A stretch of 64,000 nucleotides of DNA from Pteria penguin (GCA_035048485.1 CM068585.1:20510001-20574000), one strand, 5' to 3'; numbered from the stretch's first letter, positions 25,101 to 36,500 are shown. Program-made: numbers and translations. Notes: generated from the sequence alone by a model not told the origin.

Positions 25101-28100
25101 TCTGTTTCAATACTACAACACGTGATCTCACACCAGACGATATTGAGATCTGTTTCAATACCGCATCACGAGATCTCACAAAAGATGTTACTGATATCTG
25201 TTTCATTACATCGAAACATGATCTCACATCAGATATAAGTGAGATCCACTTTAATAATGTGACAATTGTTCTTTTTATCAAATATTATTGAGATCCGTTT
25301 CAAGACAACCGAACATGATTTCATATCATAAATTGCTGATATCCTCTATAATACTAGCTCGTGACCTCAAATCAGACTAAATCAAAGTGCCCAAGAAGGC
25401 TTTATATTGCTAATTGAGCACTATTTACTCAATCCCAGGCATATGACTGTTTGAAAAAAGAATGTGCATATACACTTATTCTTTTATTTTTGTGTTTTGT
25501 TCACTGACAATCGATTGTAAAATTTAAATCATCAACCTGTATAGACTAAATCAAAACAAGAGAAATGATTATAATCCTCAAAAAGATCAAACTATCTATT
25601 TAATTCATAGATTCTAATGGTTTACATACAAACAAATGCTGCACAGCCTATAATTACGCAAAAGGAATGAAAATAAAACGAATAAGTATGCTAATGCAAT
25701 CGCTGACTGAAACCGCTGGCTACTTCTCTGTAGAAAAAAGTCTTGAAACATCGAGAAAAGCAAATGAAATGCATAGATTCTTGTAACAGCATATGGATAC
25801 TCAAGTGATTCTTAAACTGAATAAAATAAAACGATGGCACAAAATGTGCGAGAAAATACTAAATCAGACATGGCCGAAAAACAGCAAGACTTGTAGTGGG
25901 CCCTGATTACTTCATCCCTACCAAGTTTCAACGTAAGTCCCGTTAGCTGTCGAAAGCTTAAATTTTTTTATGCCAAGCAGACGGACAGACGCCAAGCGAG
26001 TTACCACAATAGCCCACAACCTTTAGTTCTGGTGGGTTTAAATGAAAGAAGAGTGAATAACATGTCAGCGGTCATCTCAGAGAGAACATAATGTCATAAA
26101 CAGAAAGTTCTATCTGAGAACTGACTCGACGCCACATAAAATATTATCCTTTCAAATATATTACTCACGTCTGGTACCAAGCCACTTGACAAAGTTTCTC
26201 TTGTGTGCAAAGAGGATATTCAGATAAAGAGCGTAGCGCTTGTAGTCCATGCATCACCTGTAAAACGAAAATATTAATCACTTTATTGGTATTGTCAATT
26301 AATACCAAACCGTACTATTGATGTTGTGATTTTTAATATTTTACAGTAAAACTGTAGCCTTTCGCTCATTATTATTAACACCACTGATTAAATTCCCTAA
26401 ACAAGGAATACAAAGTGATAACAACACGTCGTTCTCAGTTTACTTTGTAATCTTTGTTCGGTATGCAGAGAGAGTGTATAGAACATGCCTAAACAATTAT
26501 ATACAAGCGACATAAATATCAAAGCTTAAAACCATATTATACAAGAAGAGACTGTCGTATCAATGGACCAAGCGTGCAGAGCGTGTTTGTTATTACCTGT
26601 GTGATAAAAATGAGTTTTAAACAATTGATTACAGCATCGTTAAAACAAATGAATAAGACAGCAACTTTGTTAAACTATCAATGCCTATATAATTTTAAAA
26701 TGTAAATTACCCAAGGAATTGGTACTTTGTCACCTTGACATTCTCAAAAGCATACTAAAACGGATATTCATAACCATAAAGGTGTGGCCAAACACCTGAA
26801 GGAGTGAGCGTCTCCCGTTTGGTTAGAGATATCATCAAGAATGCCCAAAACATACAAATGGCATAAAAATCTTTTAGCACTGCGTACATTAAATAACTGT
26901 TTCCTAAAAATGGTTTAAGAGCCAACAATACAAAGCACCATAGCAATAACTCACAATAAAAATTGTAACAGACTTGTATTACCTGTTTAATCATTTCAGG
27001 TGTACGAAAAGTAGAACGAGTTGTCAATGTTTTCCTGTGGTCATGTGTTAAGGAAATCTGTAAATTTGCAACACTTTATGAGAAGAAAAATACAATTTTC
27101 CATTATTAATACAGAACGTACACATGATAAGAAAAGAACTTCAGGACACACTGTAACTGATAGGGTAAAACGTTATGTTACGTACAGATATAAATTTAGA
27201 GAAGAGAAAATAGTACATTTCTAACTCTTTTTAACTCTAATTTGAATATTGTTAAAATGTATGCTTCTATAAAAAAGGAAGACCAAGCTCAGCTTAACTG
27301 TTTTACTATTTAAGTGTCTTAATATCTAACGAAATATTTCATACTTAAATTATTACATCAACAATATTTAACAATAGTTGAATAAAACATGCTTGAAAAC
27401 CTTGTAAAATATCTTACAGTCTTATTCACAACAGCTGCAATTTCCTGGATTCATTTTAGTAACTCGAAAACCGAATGATCTAATGCTGTCACCATATTTG
27501 TGAAATAATTGTGGAGTGACGTAAAACAATAATCAATCTTTGGCCATAAATTCAACGGTCAGTCATCGACCATAAACTCAACGGTTAATCATCAGTCATA
27601 AATCAACGATGTAACCAGAAATCACAAAACACATTGATTTACCTATTAAATACCTCCCATTGATGTAGGAGGTAGGCTTGGTGTAGTGGTTAAGCGCTTG
27701 GCTGGTGGCGCCGACGATCCGGCTTCGATTTCCGGGTTGCGCCACTATGTTAAAGAGGTTGATAACCTCCTGCTTCCATGTCGTGATATAACTGAAATAT
27801 TGTTGAAAGCGACGTAAAACACCAGTTAACCAACCAACCAACCAACCATTAATGTAGGACTATAACTTACCTCTTTCTGAGCTTTGAATGCATTCTTGTC
27901 GAATGACAATCCATACATATTCATTGTCTTTGATATATGTTCTTCTTGCACCTCGTTTGCGATGTCCACAAATGACTTTAATTCTCTTTCCAGTTTATTT
28001 TGTTCACTTGAACTACAATTTTCAATAAGTGATAAATGATTTCGATATGATAAATTCATGTGTATGTTGCGTAAGTCGAATTTCTTCATGTGGTATATAC

Positions 28101-31100
28101 ATTTTTCAAACAAAATTCTTCAGATAGCAAAGTGTAAAATGTTATATTAATTTGCATCAGCTTGAACAATATGATTTTACAACTCTTGCATTTAAATAAT
28201 TCAAGATTTTATAAGTATATATAACCGATGAAAGTACCATACAGAAATGTTCAAATGCTTCGTAATGTTATATCATTGCTGAAGCCATTTTAGGCCATAG
28301 TTTTAACTGCAGCATTGTCTTATAACAGGGAAAAACCCCTAGAAATTGTATGTAATGCACTACGGTCTGTTGTGGGATGTACGTGATTGTAAAATATTAT
28401 GCTCTGTATCAGAAGGTTAATGATATTTATATCTTACCTTCTTATGTATGCAAATTATGATCTCTTACAGGTGGATAGAAGTAATATGTATTTAATTTTA
28501 TGTTAGCTTATCTATGTAAAGAGAGTTTTGTCATGAGATTGTGCAAGAAAACAACACAAACAGAAGTTATTAAAATAAAAAAAAAAAACCAACAACGAAG
28601 AGAGAAAGAAAAAAGGAAAAACTCACTCCATGATCAGTTCAATCCATTTCAATATGATCAGAACTATCCTCGCATAACGTCGAAAGAAGGACATTGCCTA
28701 AATATAGAAGTTAAAGATATTGTTTATTAATATAAAAAAGCACTTTGTATTCATAGGTTACTGGAATGCATTTTATATGAAATATTCATTCAGAAATGTG
28801 CATATGGCGCACTAAATTAATACAATCATATTCACATTCACATTCATATCATTAATATTAACACACGTAGATATCCTCAAATCATTAATATTCTAAATAC
28901 GATGTCACTATAATTAAATGTACGAAAATACAAAAAACAAAACAATACCCACCAAAAATAAATAAAACCCCAAAACAAAATAGAACAAACAAAACAAAAT
29001 ACAACCCCATCCCCTCCAAATAAATAAATAAATGAATAAATTCCCCAAAACAGACGAAAAACAACACAAAAATTAGAAAAAAAAAACAAAACAAAACAAA
29101 ACAAACAAACAACCCCACAAAAACAAAATAAAAATTAAAAATAAAAAAACCCCGAGAAATAAGTTAATATCAGTACTTTAACTACCGATAATTCCTACTC
29201 AAAAGCATAATAGAGGGAATACTGCAGTAACTTTAAAGCAACTTAATAGCATGCTCTTAAGCATGGACAAACTATGCTCAGCATTCATATCCCGGGCAAG
29301 TGATCGTCATATTTTACGGCTGAAAAGTGTTGAGGAATATTGTTGTCATCAATTCTTGTTATATCGAAGACAGTACGTATATATCTAAAACCAATATTTC
29401 TTGGGAGTAATGGCTATAGGTTAGAAATAAAACACCGATCATAGTAATGGCAATTACAATAAAAACGAGTCAGAGTGACTGGACTCGGGTTCGACTCCTA
29501 CCACGAACAAACCGATAACTAGTGCAATATCACTGTGGCACTCACTACAACGTACAAAGCTGGATATACAATTTAAAACCTCGTACACTAATATTACACT
29601 TCTGAGATGTGAGAACATCTCCTGTGTGACAAGTCTCTCCAAAACGACACAATATAGTTCAATACTGCACGTATGAAACAGTGGCGAATCCAGGATTTCC
29701 GAAAAGAATGGGGCACATGTGTATTACTCATACTACTCAGTCATTTTGGTGCCAAATCTGGATTTTTACTTGTAAATATCTGGCGAAAAAGGGGGGGGGG
29801 GAATCTGGTGGACGGGTCCCCGCCCCACTCTAAATCCGCTACTGTGAAATGACTAAAAACCAACACTGCAAATGTAAAGATGATGGTTAAATCCACACCA
29901 TGAGTCCGAAAATCATGAAACCAGTGGATGGACATACAAAATCAGTGAAAATGAAAACCAAGTGGAAAATAAAGAAATATATCTACTTGAAGAGCATATG
30001 TGAACCCCTATGATGGAGTGAGATCAGGTGGCCGGGGAGAGTGAGCATCTCCTGCTTGCTAGCAACACCCGTCACATATACCCAGTAGAAAGAGTCAAAT
30101 GGATGGAGTCATTATCATAGAGACTCACTGCAAGAGTATATCACCATTTACTTCATAAAAGTATTGAGATGATACCAAAATTGATCTATAATAGTATTAA
30201 CAATGATATAATATAATATAATATAATATAATATAATATAATATAATATAATATAATATAATGAAGATTTATATGAAACTGAAATACCTGTCCAGGTAGC
30301 ATAAACTTTGGAGTCTCCAGGTCATTTTCATTAAGGTTCCTCTGCAGAGCATGAATTGAAGTCGCTGATGTGTTGTCGCTGGTCACCTTACTATTTATAT
30401 TTCGGAAACGTCTTTCGATATGCTTGACGTTATTTCGCAGCACCATAACTCTCTCTGTGGGATCATCAGGCAAGTCAAACTTCTTATTAATTCTATTTCT
30501 CATTCGCTCTTTTGCTACTTGTTTTGTATATACAGCCATAGACAAATCTTCTATATTTAAAGTTTTCATAGCCTTATATTTATATGCTGAAGCGGACGCT
30601 AATTGCCATAGACCAGTATCCTCAACACTTTTCCGTCTTGCAGTAAGCACTTCAGATTCAATTTCAGGATCAGTTTCATACACTATTTCATCTACGGCAT
30701 GCGAGAGCTCTTCCCATTTTTCTTTCTGCTTTTTATGTTTTGTTGTTACAGCAGGCGTTGTATGTAGTCTATCATACGCAACCATGTCACTAAATTGTTT
30801 TTTTAACATATTTTCCTCGTGTAATTTCCTAAAATCCTGTATATTAAACAAATCGGGTGCCGTGATGGATTTCCGAGAGGAGAGACGTCTAATACACGGT
30901 TTAAGGGGAGTGGACCGTGTCTCATTTGATATCATCTGTCTTTCCATATCTGTAAATGTCAGAGATCTACTCATCCCGAGTGAAGAGTTCATATTATGAA
31001 TAGATCCAGATGACGTACTGTTTAAACTTCCGGAGAGCGACACTTTGGACTTCATGTTGGAAACGCTATTCTCTCTCTTGAGGGGTATCGTCGTATTTTC

Positions 31101-31226
31101 TCGTGTCACTTTTCTTTGCTTATTGTTGCCCTTATGAGGCGATACAAGTCTAATATTTTGTTTAATTCTCTCCCTCTTTTGTTCACTTTGAGGACGATTC
31201 TCCTGAATTTCCGGGATATCATCCAT
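14031..31226 (-). CDS. CNBD2: Cyclic nucleotide-binding domain-containing protein 2-like
   Basis: Fifteen minus-strand exons give 911 residues plus a TGA stop. In transcript order: 31226-30288, 28083-27871, 27057-26983, 26257-26169, 23242-23169, 22565-22477, 20860-20712, 20535-20458, 19825-19765, 19548-19431, 17087-16987, 16461-16150, 15805-15671, 15225-15151, 14258-14031. All junctions are GT-AG and in phase. The acceptor at 28084-28085 is weak, so exon 2's 5' edge is the least certain. Residues 1-380 are basic, Ser/Thr-rich and unrecognised. Residues about 410-560 form a cyclic-nucleotide-binding domain: 'EYPLCTQEKLCQVAWY', 'RQGHNAESFYFILAGT', 'GQSFGEIGL', 'RTATV'. A second domain starts near residue 565 ('KRGQLVSENGKTSEWLYFIK') and ends in 'VSKGAEIVMLSKKVFLMHL'. 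It carries a long insert and lacks phosphate-binding residues. Vertebrate CNBD2 is a sperm-associated protein; the role here is inferred only. Confidence 0.88.
14569..14715. mobile_element. 147-bp foldback MITE in CNBD2-like intron
   Basis: The left end 'CTGATTATAACCATATCTTT' and right end 'AAGATATGGTTTTAATCAG' are inverted. Pairing continues through TATTCC, TCTATT and TGTCCCATT for about 50 bp per arm, around a loop at roughly 14625-14665. It lies between exons 15225-15151 and 14258-14031. Confidence 0.85.
17115..17250. repeat. TTC and AATC/ATTC microsatellites
   Basis: (TTC)n lies at about 17130-17155 and (TCAA/TCAT)n at 17194-17246, in a CNBD2-like intron. Confidence 0.85.
17580..17880. 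repeat. Dispersed repeat R1-related, copy 3
   Basis: 'CCTGACTCAACTGTATGACAA', 'ATCACACAGGAATACGAACA' and 'AAATTTATAAATGATC ... TTACTCAG' parallel the order seen at 2640-2935. It is more diverged and extended at its left. No coding signal. Confidence 0.5.
18130..19116 (+). mobile_element. Repeat element with internal ~160-bp AAGGTCA units
   Basis: It starts 'CTGTTTGTGAAACACGAATG' followed by CCCCCGGCGG, matching the start of the shorter element at 59335. Inside are about five diverged units containing 'GTTATGACCAATGTTAAAGT', 'AAGGTCAAAAATTAT', and 'GTGAAATATGAAAGCC'. The right end has GACAGACAGG and a degenerate GC-rich hairpin before AATAAAAA. It lies in the CNBD2-like intron 19430-17088. 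No protein is encoded; it is presumably non-autonomous. Confidence 0.65.
19975..20050. repeat. (AT)n microsatellite
   Basis: About 38 uninterrupted AT dinucleotides in a CNBD2-like intron. Confidence 0.97.
20712..20860 (-). CDS. CNBD2: CNBD2-like exon 7: first phosphate-binding cassette
   Basis: This exon follows exon 6 (22565-22477, ending 'RGQSFG') and encodes 'EIGLIFNTLRTATVESATP', completing the phosphate-binding cassette FGE-I-G-L ... R-T-A-T-V. In cyclic-nucleotide-binding domains the Glu contacts the ribose and the Arg the cyclic phosphate; both are present here. The exon ends 'AEHVKFL' plus AG, which combines with G of exon 8 to give Arg. Confidence 0.88.
22108..22162. repeat. (AAT/AAC)n microsatellite
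   Basis: AAT triplets with AAC interruptions in the CNBD2-like intron between exons 7 and 6. Confidence 0.93.
23768..25345. repeat. 48-bp minisatellite, ~32 copies, in CNBD2-like intron
   Basis: The unit runs through ACACGTGATCTCACATCAGA, CGTTATTGAGATCTG and TTTCAATACTAC. Unit length 48 is divisible by three, so long frames stay open on both strands (for example 23855-24379 plus, 25281-24961 minus) and read as a 16-residue repeat. These are artefacts of periodicity; the array lies in an intron and has no start/splice support. Most units hold CACGTG and AGATCT. Copies near both ends are the most diverged. Confidence 0.95.
25900..26045. mobile_element. Hairpin-ended repeat fragment
   Basis: 'ACGGACAGACGCCAAGCGAG' is followed by 'AGCCCACAACC' and the complementary 'GGTGGGTTT' (stem about 26011-26039). 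This is a third type of element ending in GACAGAC plus a hairpin. It lies upstream (minus sense) of exon 26257-26169. Confidence 0.55.
27480..27540 (+). mobile_element. SINE family A tail fragment
   Basis: 'AATGCTGTCACCATATTTGT', 'GAAATAATTGTGGAGTGACG' and 'TAAAACAATAATCAATC' match the 3' domain of the full SINE at 61806-62078. The head is missing. Confidence 0.7.
27671..27846 (+). mobile_element. tRNA-derived SINE, family B, full length
   Basis: The head 'GGCTTGGTGTAGTGGTTAAG', a diverged B-box GCTTCGATTTCC, the body 'CCTCCTGCTTCCATGTCGTG' and a (CCAA)n tail are flanked by CATTGATGTAGGA (27658-27670) and CATTAATGTAGGA (27847-27859), a 13-bp duplication with one mismatch. It is inserted next to the 5' splice site of CNBD2-like exon 2 (donor 27870-27865). 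Confidence 0.92.
28914..29160. repeat. A-rich/AAC low-complexity block
   Basis: Purine-rich (AAAAC)n-like sequence in the first intron of the CNBD2-like gene. Long minus-strand frames over it (28877-29118) are Phe/Tyr-rich artefacts. Confidence 0.8.
29679..29844. mobile_element. MITE, CAGTGGCG TIR
   Basis: The left end CAGTGGCGAATCCAGGATTT is inverted relative to the right end TCTAAATCCGCTACTG. TGAAA flanks both ends directly. A G11 run lies inside. It is related to the elements at 2164, 40377 and 60749. Confidence 0.8.
30205..30262. repeat. (ATAAT)n microsatellite
   Basis: About eleven perfect pentamers, ending 26 bases from the CNBD2-like exon 1 donor (30287). Confidence 0.95.
30288..31226 (-). 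CDS. CNBD2: CNBD2-like gene exon 1 (initiating exon)
   Basis: This exon holds 313 codons from ATG at 31226-31224 ('MDDIPEIQENRPQ'), ending in 'FMLPGQ' at donor GTATTTC (30287-30281). It is rich in Lys, Arg, Ser and Thr and contains 'DPTERVMVLRNNVKHIERRF' near its end, a likely helix. Reading past the donor runs into the ATAAT microsatellite, which marks the intron. No 5' UTR exon was identified upstream of 31226. Confidence 0.85.
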
Positions 31227-31504
31227 TTTGTTAAAAAATTTGTATGTTATCAGTGGTTTACCTGGAAAGAAAAAGACATTTTCAAAGAGATTTTTAAGAT
31301 AGTACTACTTCTTAATCTGAAAAATCTTATGCACCACACCTTGTAAAATCTTCCATACAATTTTATTATTACGTTTTGTACATATACATATCTTTTTCAT
31401 TTATCTATTTTGGTGGCTAGTTTCCCAGTCACCTGGTCTCATGGCTGTGACTAGCTTCCCAGTCACCTGGTCTCGCGTTTGTGACTAGTTTCCCAGTCAC
31501 CTGG

Positions 31505-31743
31505 GGCCAGTTGTTCGAAACTTTAACCACTGGTTAAACTAACTAATGTTTAAATTTCATCTTATATCTTTGAAATGAGGAGACTTTAAGTCATAGTCTG
31601 TGTACTGATTTGCAGCATATGGAAAGAGCTTTATAAAGTAATTTAAGATTCTAATACAGAGATCTTATAAATTAAATTAATTGTCTCTCAAACTTTAACA
31701 ATTGGTTTGCTTAACCGGTGATTAAAGTTTCGAACAACTGGTT
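31505..31743. mobile_element. 239-bp MITE with 5-bp target duplication
   Basis: TIRs: GGCCAGTTGTTCGAAACTTT at the left and AAAGTTTCGAACAACTGGTT at the right. CCTGG is duplicated at 31500-31504 and 31744-31748, splitting a minisatellite unit cleanly (CACCTGG / TCTCGCGG). Confidence 0.92.
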
Positions 31744-31876
31744 CCTGGTCTCGCGGTTGTGGCTAGTTTTCAGTCACCTGGTTTCGCGGTTGTGATTAGT
31801 TTATTTAGAATAAAACTAAATAAAATCCAAATCCCAGTTATTAATTCATTGATGAAGAGAAGAATATGAAATTATG

Positions 31877-32346
31877 ACTTACTGTCCGCGCCACTCACTT
31901 TGTAAACCGAAAAATTTGGAATTTCACTTATTTATCTTGAAAATAGTTTTACAAAATTAATATCAGTCGGCAGATCTTGTTTAGTCGTAACTATTGGTGT
32001 ATGTTATATGTTTCTACGAGGAAGCATTCGTATTTTATAGGGGAAAAATCATTTTAGATAGGGCGTTTTCTATGTTAATTTTGACGTGACGTCGCCGATG
32101 TTTAACATTGAGTCTATGGGAAACTTGGCGACATCACGTCAAAATTTAACATGGAAATCGCCCTATCAAAAATTGATTTTTTCTATAAGATATGAACGCT
32201 TCTTCATACAAACATATAGCATACACCAAAAGTTACGACTAAACAAGATCTATCGAATGGTTTTGCCTTCTTGAAATTATTCTGAAGATGAATAACTGAA
32301 AATCAAGATTTTCCAGTTTCCAGAGTGAGTGGCGCGGGCAGTAAGT
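31877..32346. mobile_element. ~470-bp foldback element
   Basis: The ends ACTTACTGTCCGCGCCACTC and GAGTGGCGCGGGCAGTAAGT are inverted. The inner arms also pair ('AGATCTTGTTTAGTCGTAAC' with 'GTTACGACTAAACAAGATCT'; 'TAGGGCG' with 'CGCCCTA'; 'TGACGTGACGTCGCC' with 'GGCGACATCACGTCA'), leaving a loop of about 28 bp at 32096-32123. The arms are about 200 bp with indels. Confidence 0.88.
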
Positions 32347-32599
32347 ATATTCTCAGTTTATGGCGCCGGACGCTGGTCTCGCGGTTGTGGGTATAGTTTC
32401 CCAGTCACCTGGTTTCGCAGGTGGGGCCAGATTCCCAGCCACCTGGTCTTGCGGTTGTGACTAGTTTCCCAGTCACTTGATTTTGCGGTTGTGACTAGTT
32501 CCCAGTCAACTGATCTCGCGGTTGTGACTACTTTTCCAGTCAGCTGGTCTCGCGGTTGTGACTAGTTTCCCAGTAACCTCGTCTTACCTTTCATTTCTA

Positions 32600-34990
32600 A
32601 GGGTCCATGTATGTACTCTGAGACACACTGTTGTGAATGCCACAGTGACATTCCATTAGTTATTTTCTAATAATATGGTGTTAATTAATAGTTTATTTTC
32701 TCATTACATAACGTATAATACAGTATACCATTGCAGAAATGTATTATAAAATCGCACGTCGATTTCATTACACATGGAGTAGATCTATTGTTTTTCTAAC
32801 CGTCTAGTGTAGCATTCAAATAAAACAAAAGAAAACAAAACAAATTTTTTAATCCCCAAAACATCAGTTGGGTCTTTGTTTATTGAAACTTTGTACAAAT
32901 TGTAGAATAAGGTGGTTCATAAGACTTCAGACCGAAATAGCATCTTAGCCATCAAGCACACCATACCTGTAGAACACAACGCATTAATAAAGTATTGTAA
33001 AGTATTGTTGCCAAGTTCATGGTAAGATGCTCGACAACAAATAATATAAACCACCCAATGTTCAGCAAATTCTATACCTTAATCTCCTTAACCAATAAAG
33101 TTAAAGAGTTTAAAACTCAAAAGTCATTTGTATCATGAAGAATAACCGATAATTGATTTTAAACTGCAATTGGGCACTTAAAGCAAAATGTAAAGTGTTT
33201 CACGTAAAAAATCAATCATATAAATATTGTCTACTTTCATAAAAGATATTGTATGACACAACTATTACGAAATTGTACTTTTCAATGTCGGATTCTTATT
33301 AATGAGATGTTTCGATCAAATGAAAACCTATTAAATATGCCATTATCAAAGAAAGGCACCGAGTCAGTGCAGTTTGTTTGGAGTTTAAATCGAATCTAAT
33401 AAGTAATATGAAAAATGTGTAGAGGAAGGTAAGAGATATTATGCGACATATTGAGAACACTGGGTAATTGGTAGTGTTGAGATGTGTGATTATCCAGAGG
33501 GCGTAACCCCAGAATATCGCCTCCATGGAATAAAATGAATGGTTTTCAGTACATAACCATCCAAATTGAAAATTACAGAATTAATATGGGATACTCTGAT
33601 TATACTCTGATTTTCATTGATGTTTTACCGACACCGAAATCTAAAACTAGTAATCGATGAAAAACTAGTAATCATAGAATGAAAAACTAGTAATCGTAGA
33701 ATGAAATATGGTCTAACTTTGATTCTTGATGTCTGTAATATTCCCAATTCAACAGGTCATTTCTGTTATCCATTTAGAGTCTTCGTCAATAACAGGGCTC
33801 TTCCGGGGAACAATGATTTTTTTTTTTGAAAGTCAATATTAGTAAAAATATATAATGCTGAACCTCGATCTGTCTGTATCTTAGAATTATGATACATGCC
33901 GTGACGGTAAGTTTCAAGTTGTCATTCTATAATTGTTATAGTGACTTGAAGCATTTCGTAAAATACAAATCGCTTTTAGTCTGGTATAATTCAAAATAAC
34001 TGCGGCACTGTACCCGTTATGGATAATACCAGGGAATATCTTGACGTCTGACAGAATTTTTAAGATTTTACCAGTTGTACAATTCAGGAATAATTTTCTC
34101 TAGAATCGCCCCTTTTCTCATCCCATGAATAAAAATATATTCCTTCCATGACACTTCTTTAAAATAATCCATTCTAGATAAAAAAAATATTCTAAATGAG
34201 AATACAAGTAACAAACTGATAAATTCTTATTCTGTTAAAAGTCGAGACTAAGTTATAATCGGAAATAATTATCACTTTTCTAAAGTAGTTTTTTTTCTAA
34301 ATGAGTTGCCAATGTATCGAAACGATTAAGTGATAACTTGATCAGATATTATCCTCTCGCTCAGAGCAGTAACGGGTGTACCTCACAATGATTAATACCG
34401 ACACATTGTATAAACAGTTGTCAACAAAAACAAGTTGAAATACATTATACTAAACACAATGAATAGAAAAATGATGTGAAATACCTGATTATATATGATG
34501 TCATAAATTTCCTTTCAACATGTCTCTCATCATTATCCCGAAATTGAAATTAGCAACAAATTAATTACTACTTCACGATTATGTGCGCCATTCTGTACGG
34601 AATCAATTCTCACATAAATCTACAGCTAAGTACATGTATTTGTTTAATTGTGTGTTTTAAGTGAATAAAGCCGATTAATGATTTGCCACATTCAGATCAT
34701 TAAATATGCGTTCAATACAATCTCTTCAGATCTATACACAAAATATGTAAGAATTCTACGGGGTCGTATCGGGTATTTAGTGAAAACATGAAGTTGATAT
34801 AACAAAAGCAAATCTAGCAGTAAATACTACAAAGTCTGTACTCAACTGGTGTAAACAGGACGGGTATTAAACAATTCACGCAACATTATCACACATAAAT
34901 CCTTAAAAATACAACCTCGACATCTAGCACATCTACTCACATAAATGTTAAATGCTTCATTCCTATCTGAGGTCAGAAAACTCACGTTGC
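32600..34990. other. Intergenic, nothing recognised
   Basis: AT-rich DNA. There is a short three-copy repeat of AAAAACTAGTAATC at 33645-33700. Small frames here (for example 33299-33526) have no family resemblance. Confidence 0.5.
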
Positions 34991-35119
34991 ACAAGCATTT
35001 CTGTATAACTACGTTGTACCTAGTATGCCAAAGGGGGATTTGAACCACTTGGACCATTACTTCAATGTTGCCGCGAAGACCACCATGGGTCAGGATGCAT
35101 TTCATTTTTTTTTTTTGGA

Positions 35120-35121
35120 AA

Positions 35122-35154
<33 letters not shown>

Positions 35155-35160
35155 GGGGGG
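35120..35160. repeat. Poly-G tract
   Basis: About 40 Gs with one A, preceded by T11. It produces spurious Gly-rich and Pro-rich frames on the two strands. It is a likely assembly-fragile, quadruplex-prone site. Confidence 0.95.
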
Positions 35161-35694
35161 TTCTGAAAGTTTTGTTTCGTAATGTGATAAAACTTATCCA
35201 TGCCCATGATCGGCCAAGAAAGTGGGGTTTGGGCTGCAGCCTGGTCTCTATGGTCTTGGTACTAGGTATACCAAACCGATGAATGATCGCAGAATAGCTT
35301 ATTCAAGAATTAGCCGCCGATATGTTTATCATGCACACTGAAGTACGTTACAGATCTCATATCGAGATTGAGACGTCTGATGTCTATGGGAACCAAGGGA
35401 TGTAACTCACGGTAACCTTCACCTTCACCAAGTCTGAGATCGAATCATAGTCAGTTACGTAGGCAGGTATTTGGTATGAGATTTACCATTATATAGCATA
35501 TCACTATGTTCAGGGGGACCTGCCCTCAGGTACATTAATAAATATGTATATAAATGCCATATCATAGCTGAATAGACTGAATACATGTATATATATCATT
35601 TTACTTACATATCCTTTACAAGTGTAAATTGGAGGATCAAGCTACACACATAGATGTATAGATACTCACCAACATAAAAAGACAGTTCAAATCC

Positions 35695-36420
35695 TCAAAG
35701 GATATATATCCTCCTACTAAGATACATAATTTGGAGCTGGTTTTGACAATAGGTAGGGATGTACATGTATATATCCTCCTACTAAGATACATAATTTGGA
35801 GCTGGTTTTGACAATAGGTAGGGATGTACATGTACATATCCGCCTACTAAGATACATAATTTGGAGCTGGTTTTGACATTAGGTAGGGATGTACATGTAT
35901 ATATCCGCCTACTAAGATACATAATTTGGAGCTGGTTTTGACAATAGGTAGGGATGTACATGTACATATCCGCCTACTAAGATACATAATTTGGAGCTGG
36001 TTTTGACATTAGGTAGGGATGTACATGTATATATCCTCCTACTAAGATACATAATTTGGAGCTGGTTTTGACATTAGGTAGGGATGTACATGTATATATC
36101 CTCCTACTAAGATACATAATTTGGAGCTGGTTTTGACATTAGGTAGGGATGTACATGTATATATCCCCCTACTAAGATACATAATTTGGAGCTGGTTTTG
36201 ACATTAGGTAGGGATGTACATATCCTCCTACTAAGATACATAGTTTGGAGCTGGTTTTGACATTAGGTAGGGATGTACATATCCTCCTACTAAGATACAT
36301 AATATGGAGCTGGTTTTGACATTAGGTAGGGATGTACATGTATATATCCCCCTACTAAGATACATAATTTGGAGCTGGTTTTGACAATAGATAGGGATGT
36401 ATATGTATATATCTTAGGAA
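35695..36420. repeat. ~65-bp minisatellite, 11-12 copies
   Basis: The unit contains CTACTAAGATACATAATTTG, GAGCTGGTTTTGACATTAGG and TAGGGATGTACATGTATATA. Two neighbouring units lack 7 bp (TGTATAT). Minus-strand frames at 35637-35967 are periodic artefacts. Confidence 0.95.
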
Positions 36421-36500
36421 GACGACTTCATACCCGTAGAAATCTTATACATATGATCTACCAAAAGAGCGGACTCTTTTTATTCTATACAACAAATAGT

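Larger units (their letters stand above)
31411..32595. repeat. 34-bp minisatellite split by two foldback elements
   Basis: Units of TGGTCTCGCGGTTGTGACTA and GTTTCCCAGTCACC occur at 31411-31504, 31744-31802 and about 32368-32585. The gaps are exactly filled by the elements at 31505-31743 and 31877-32346. The array lies upstream of the CNBD2-like gene start. Confidence 0.92.

Noticed and set aside
23768..25345. CRISPR-like array
   Set aside because: Units are contiguous 48-bp tandem repeats without unique spacers, in a eukaryotic intron.
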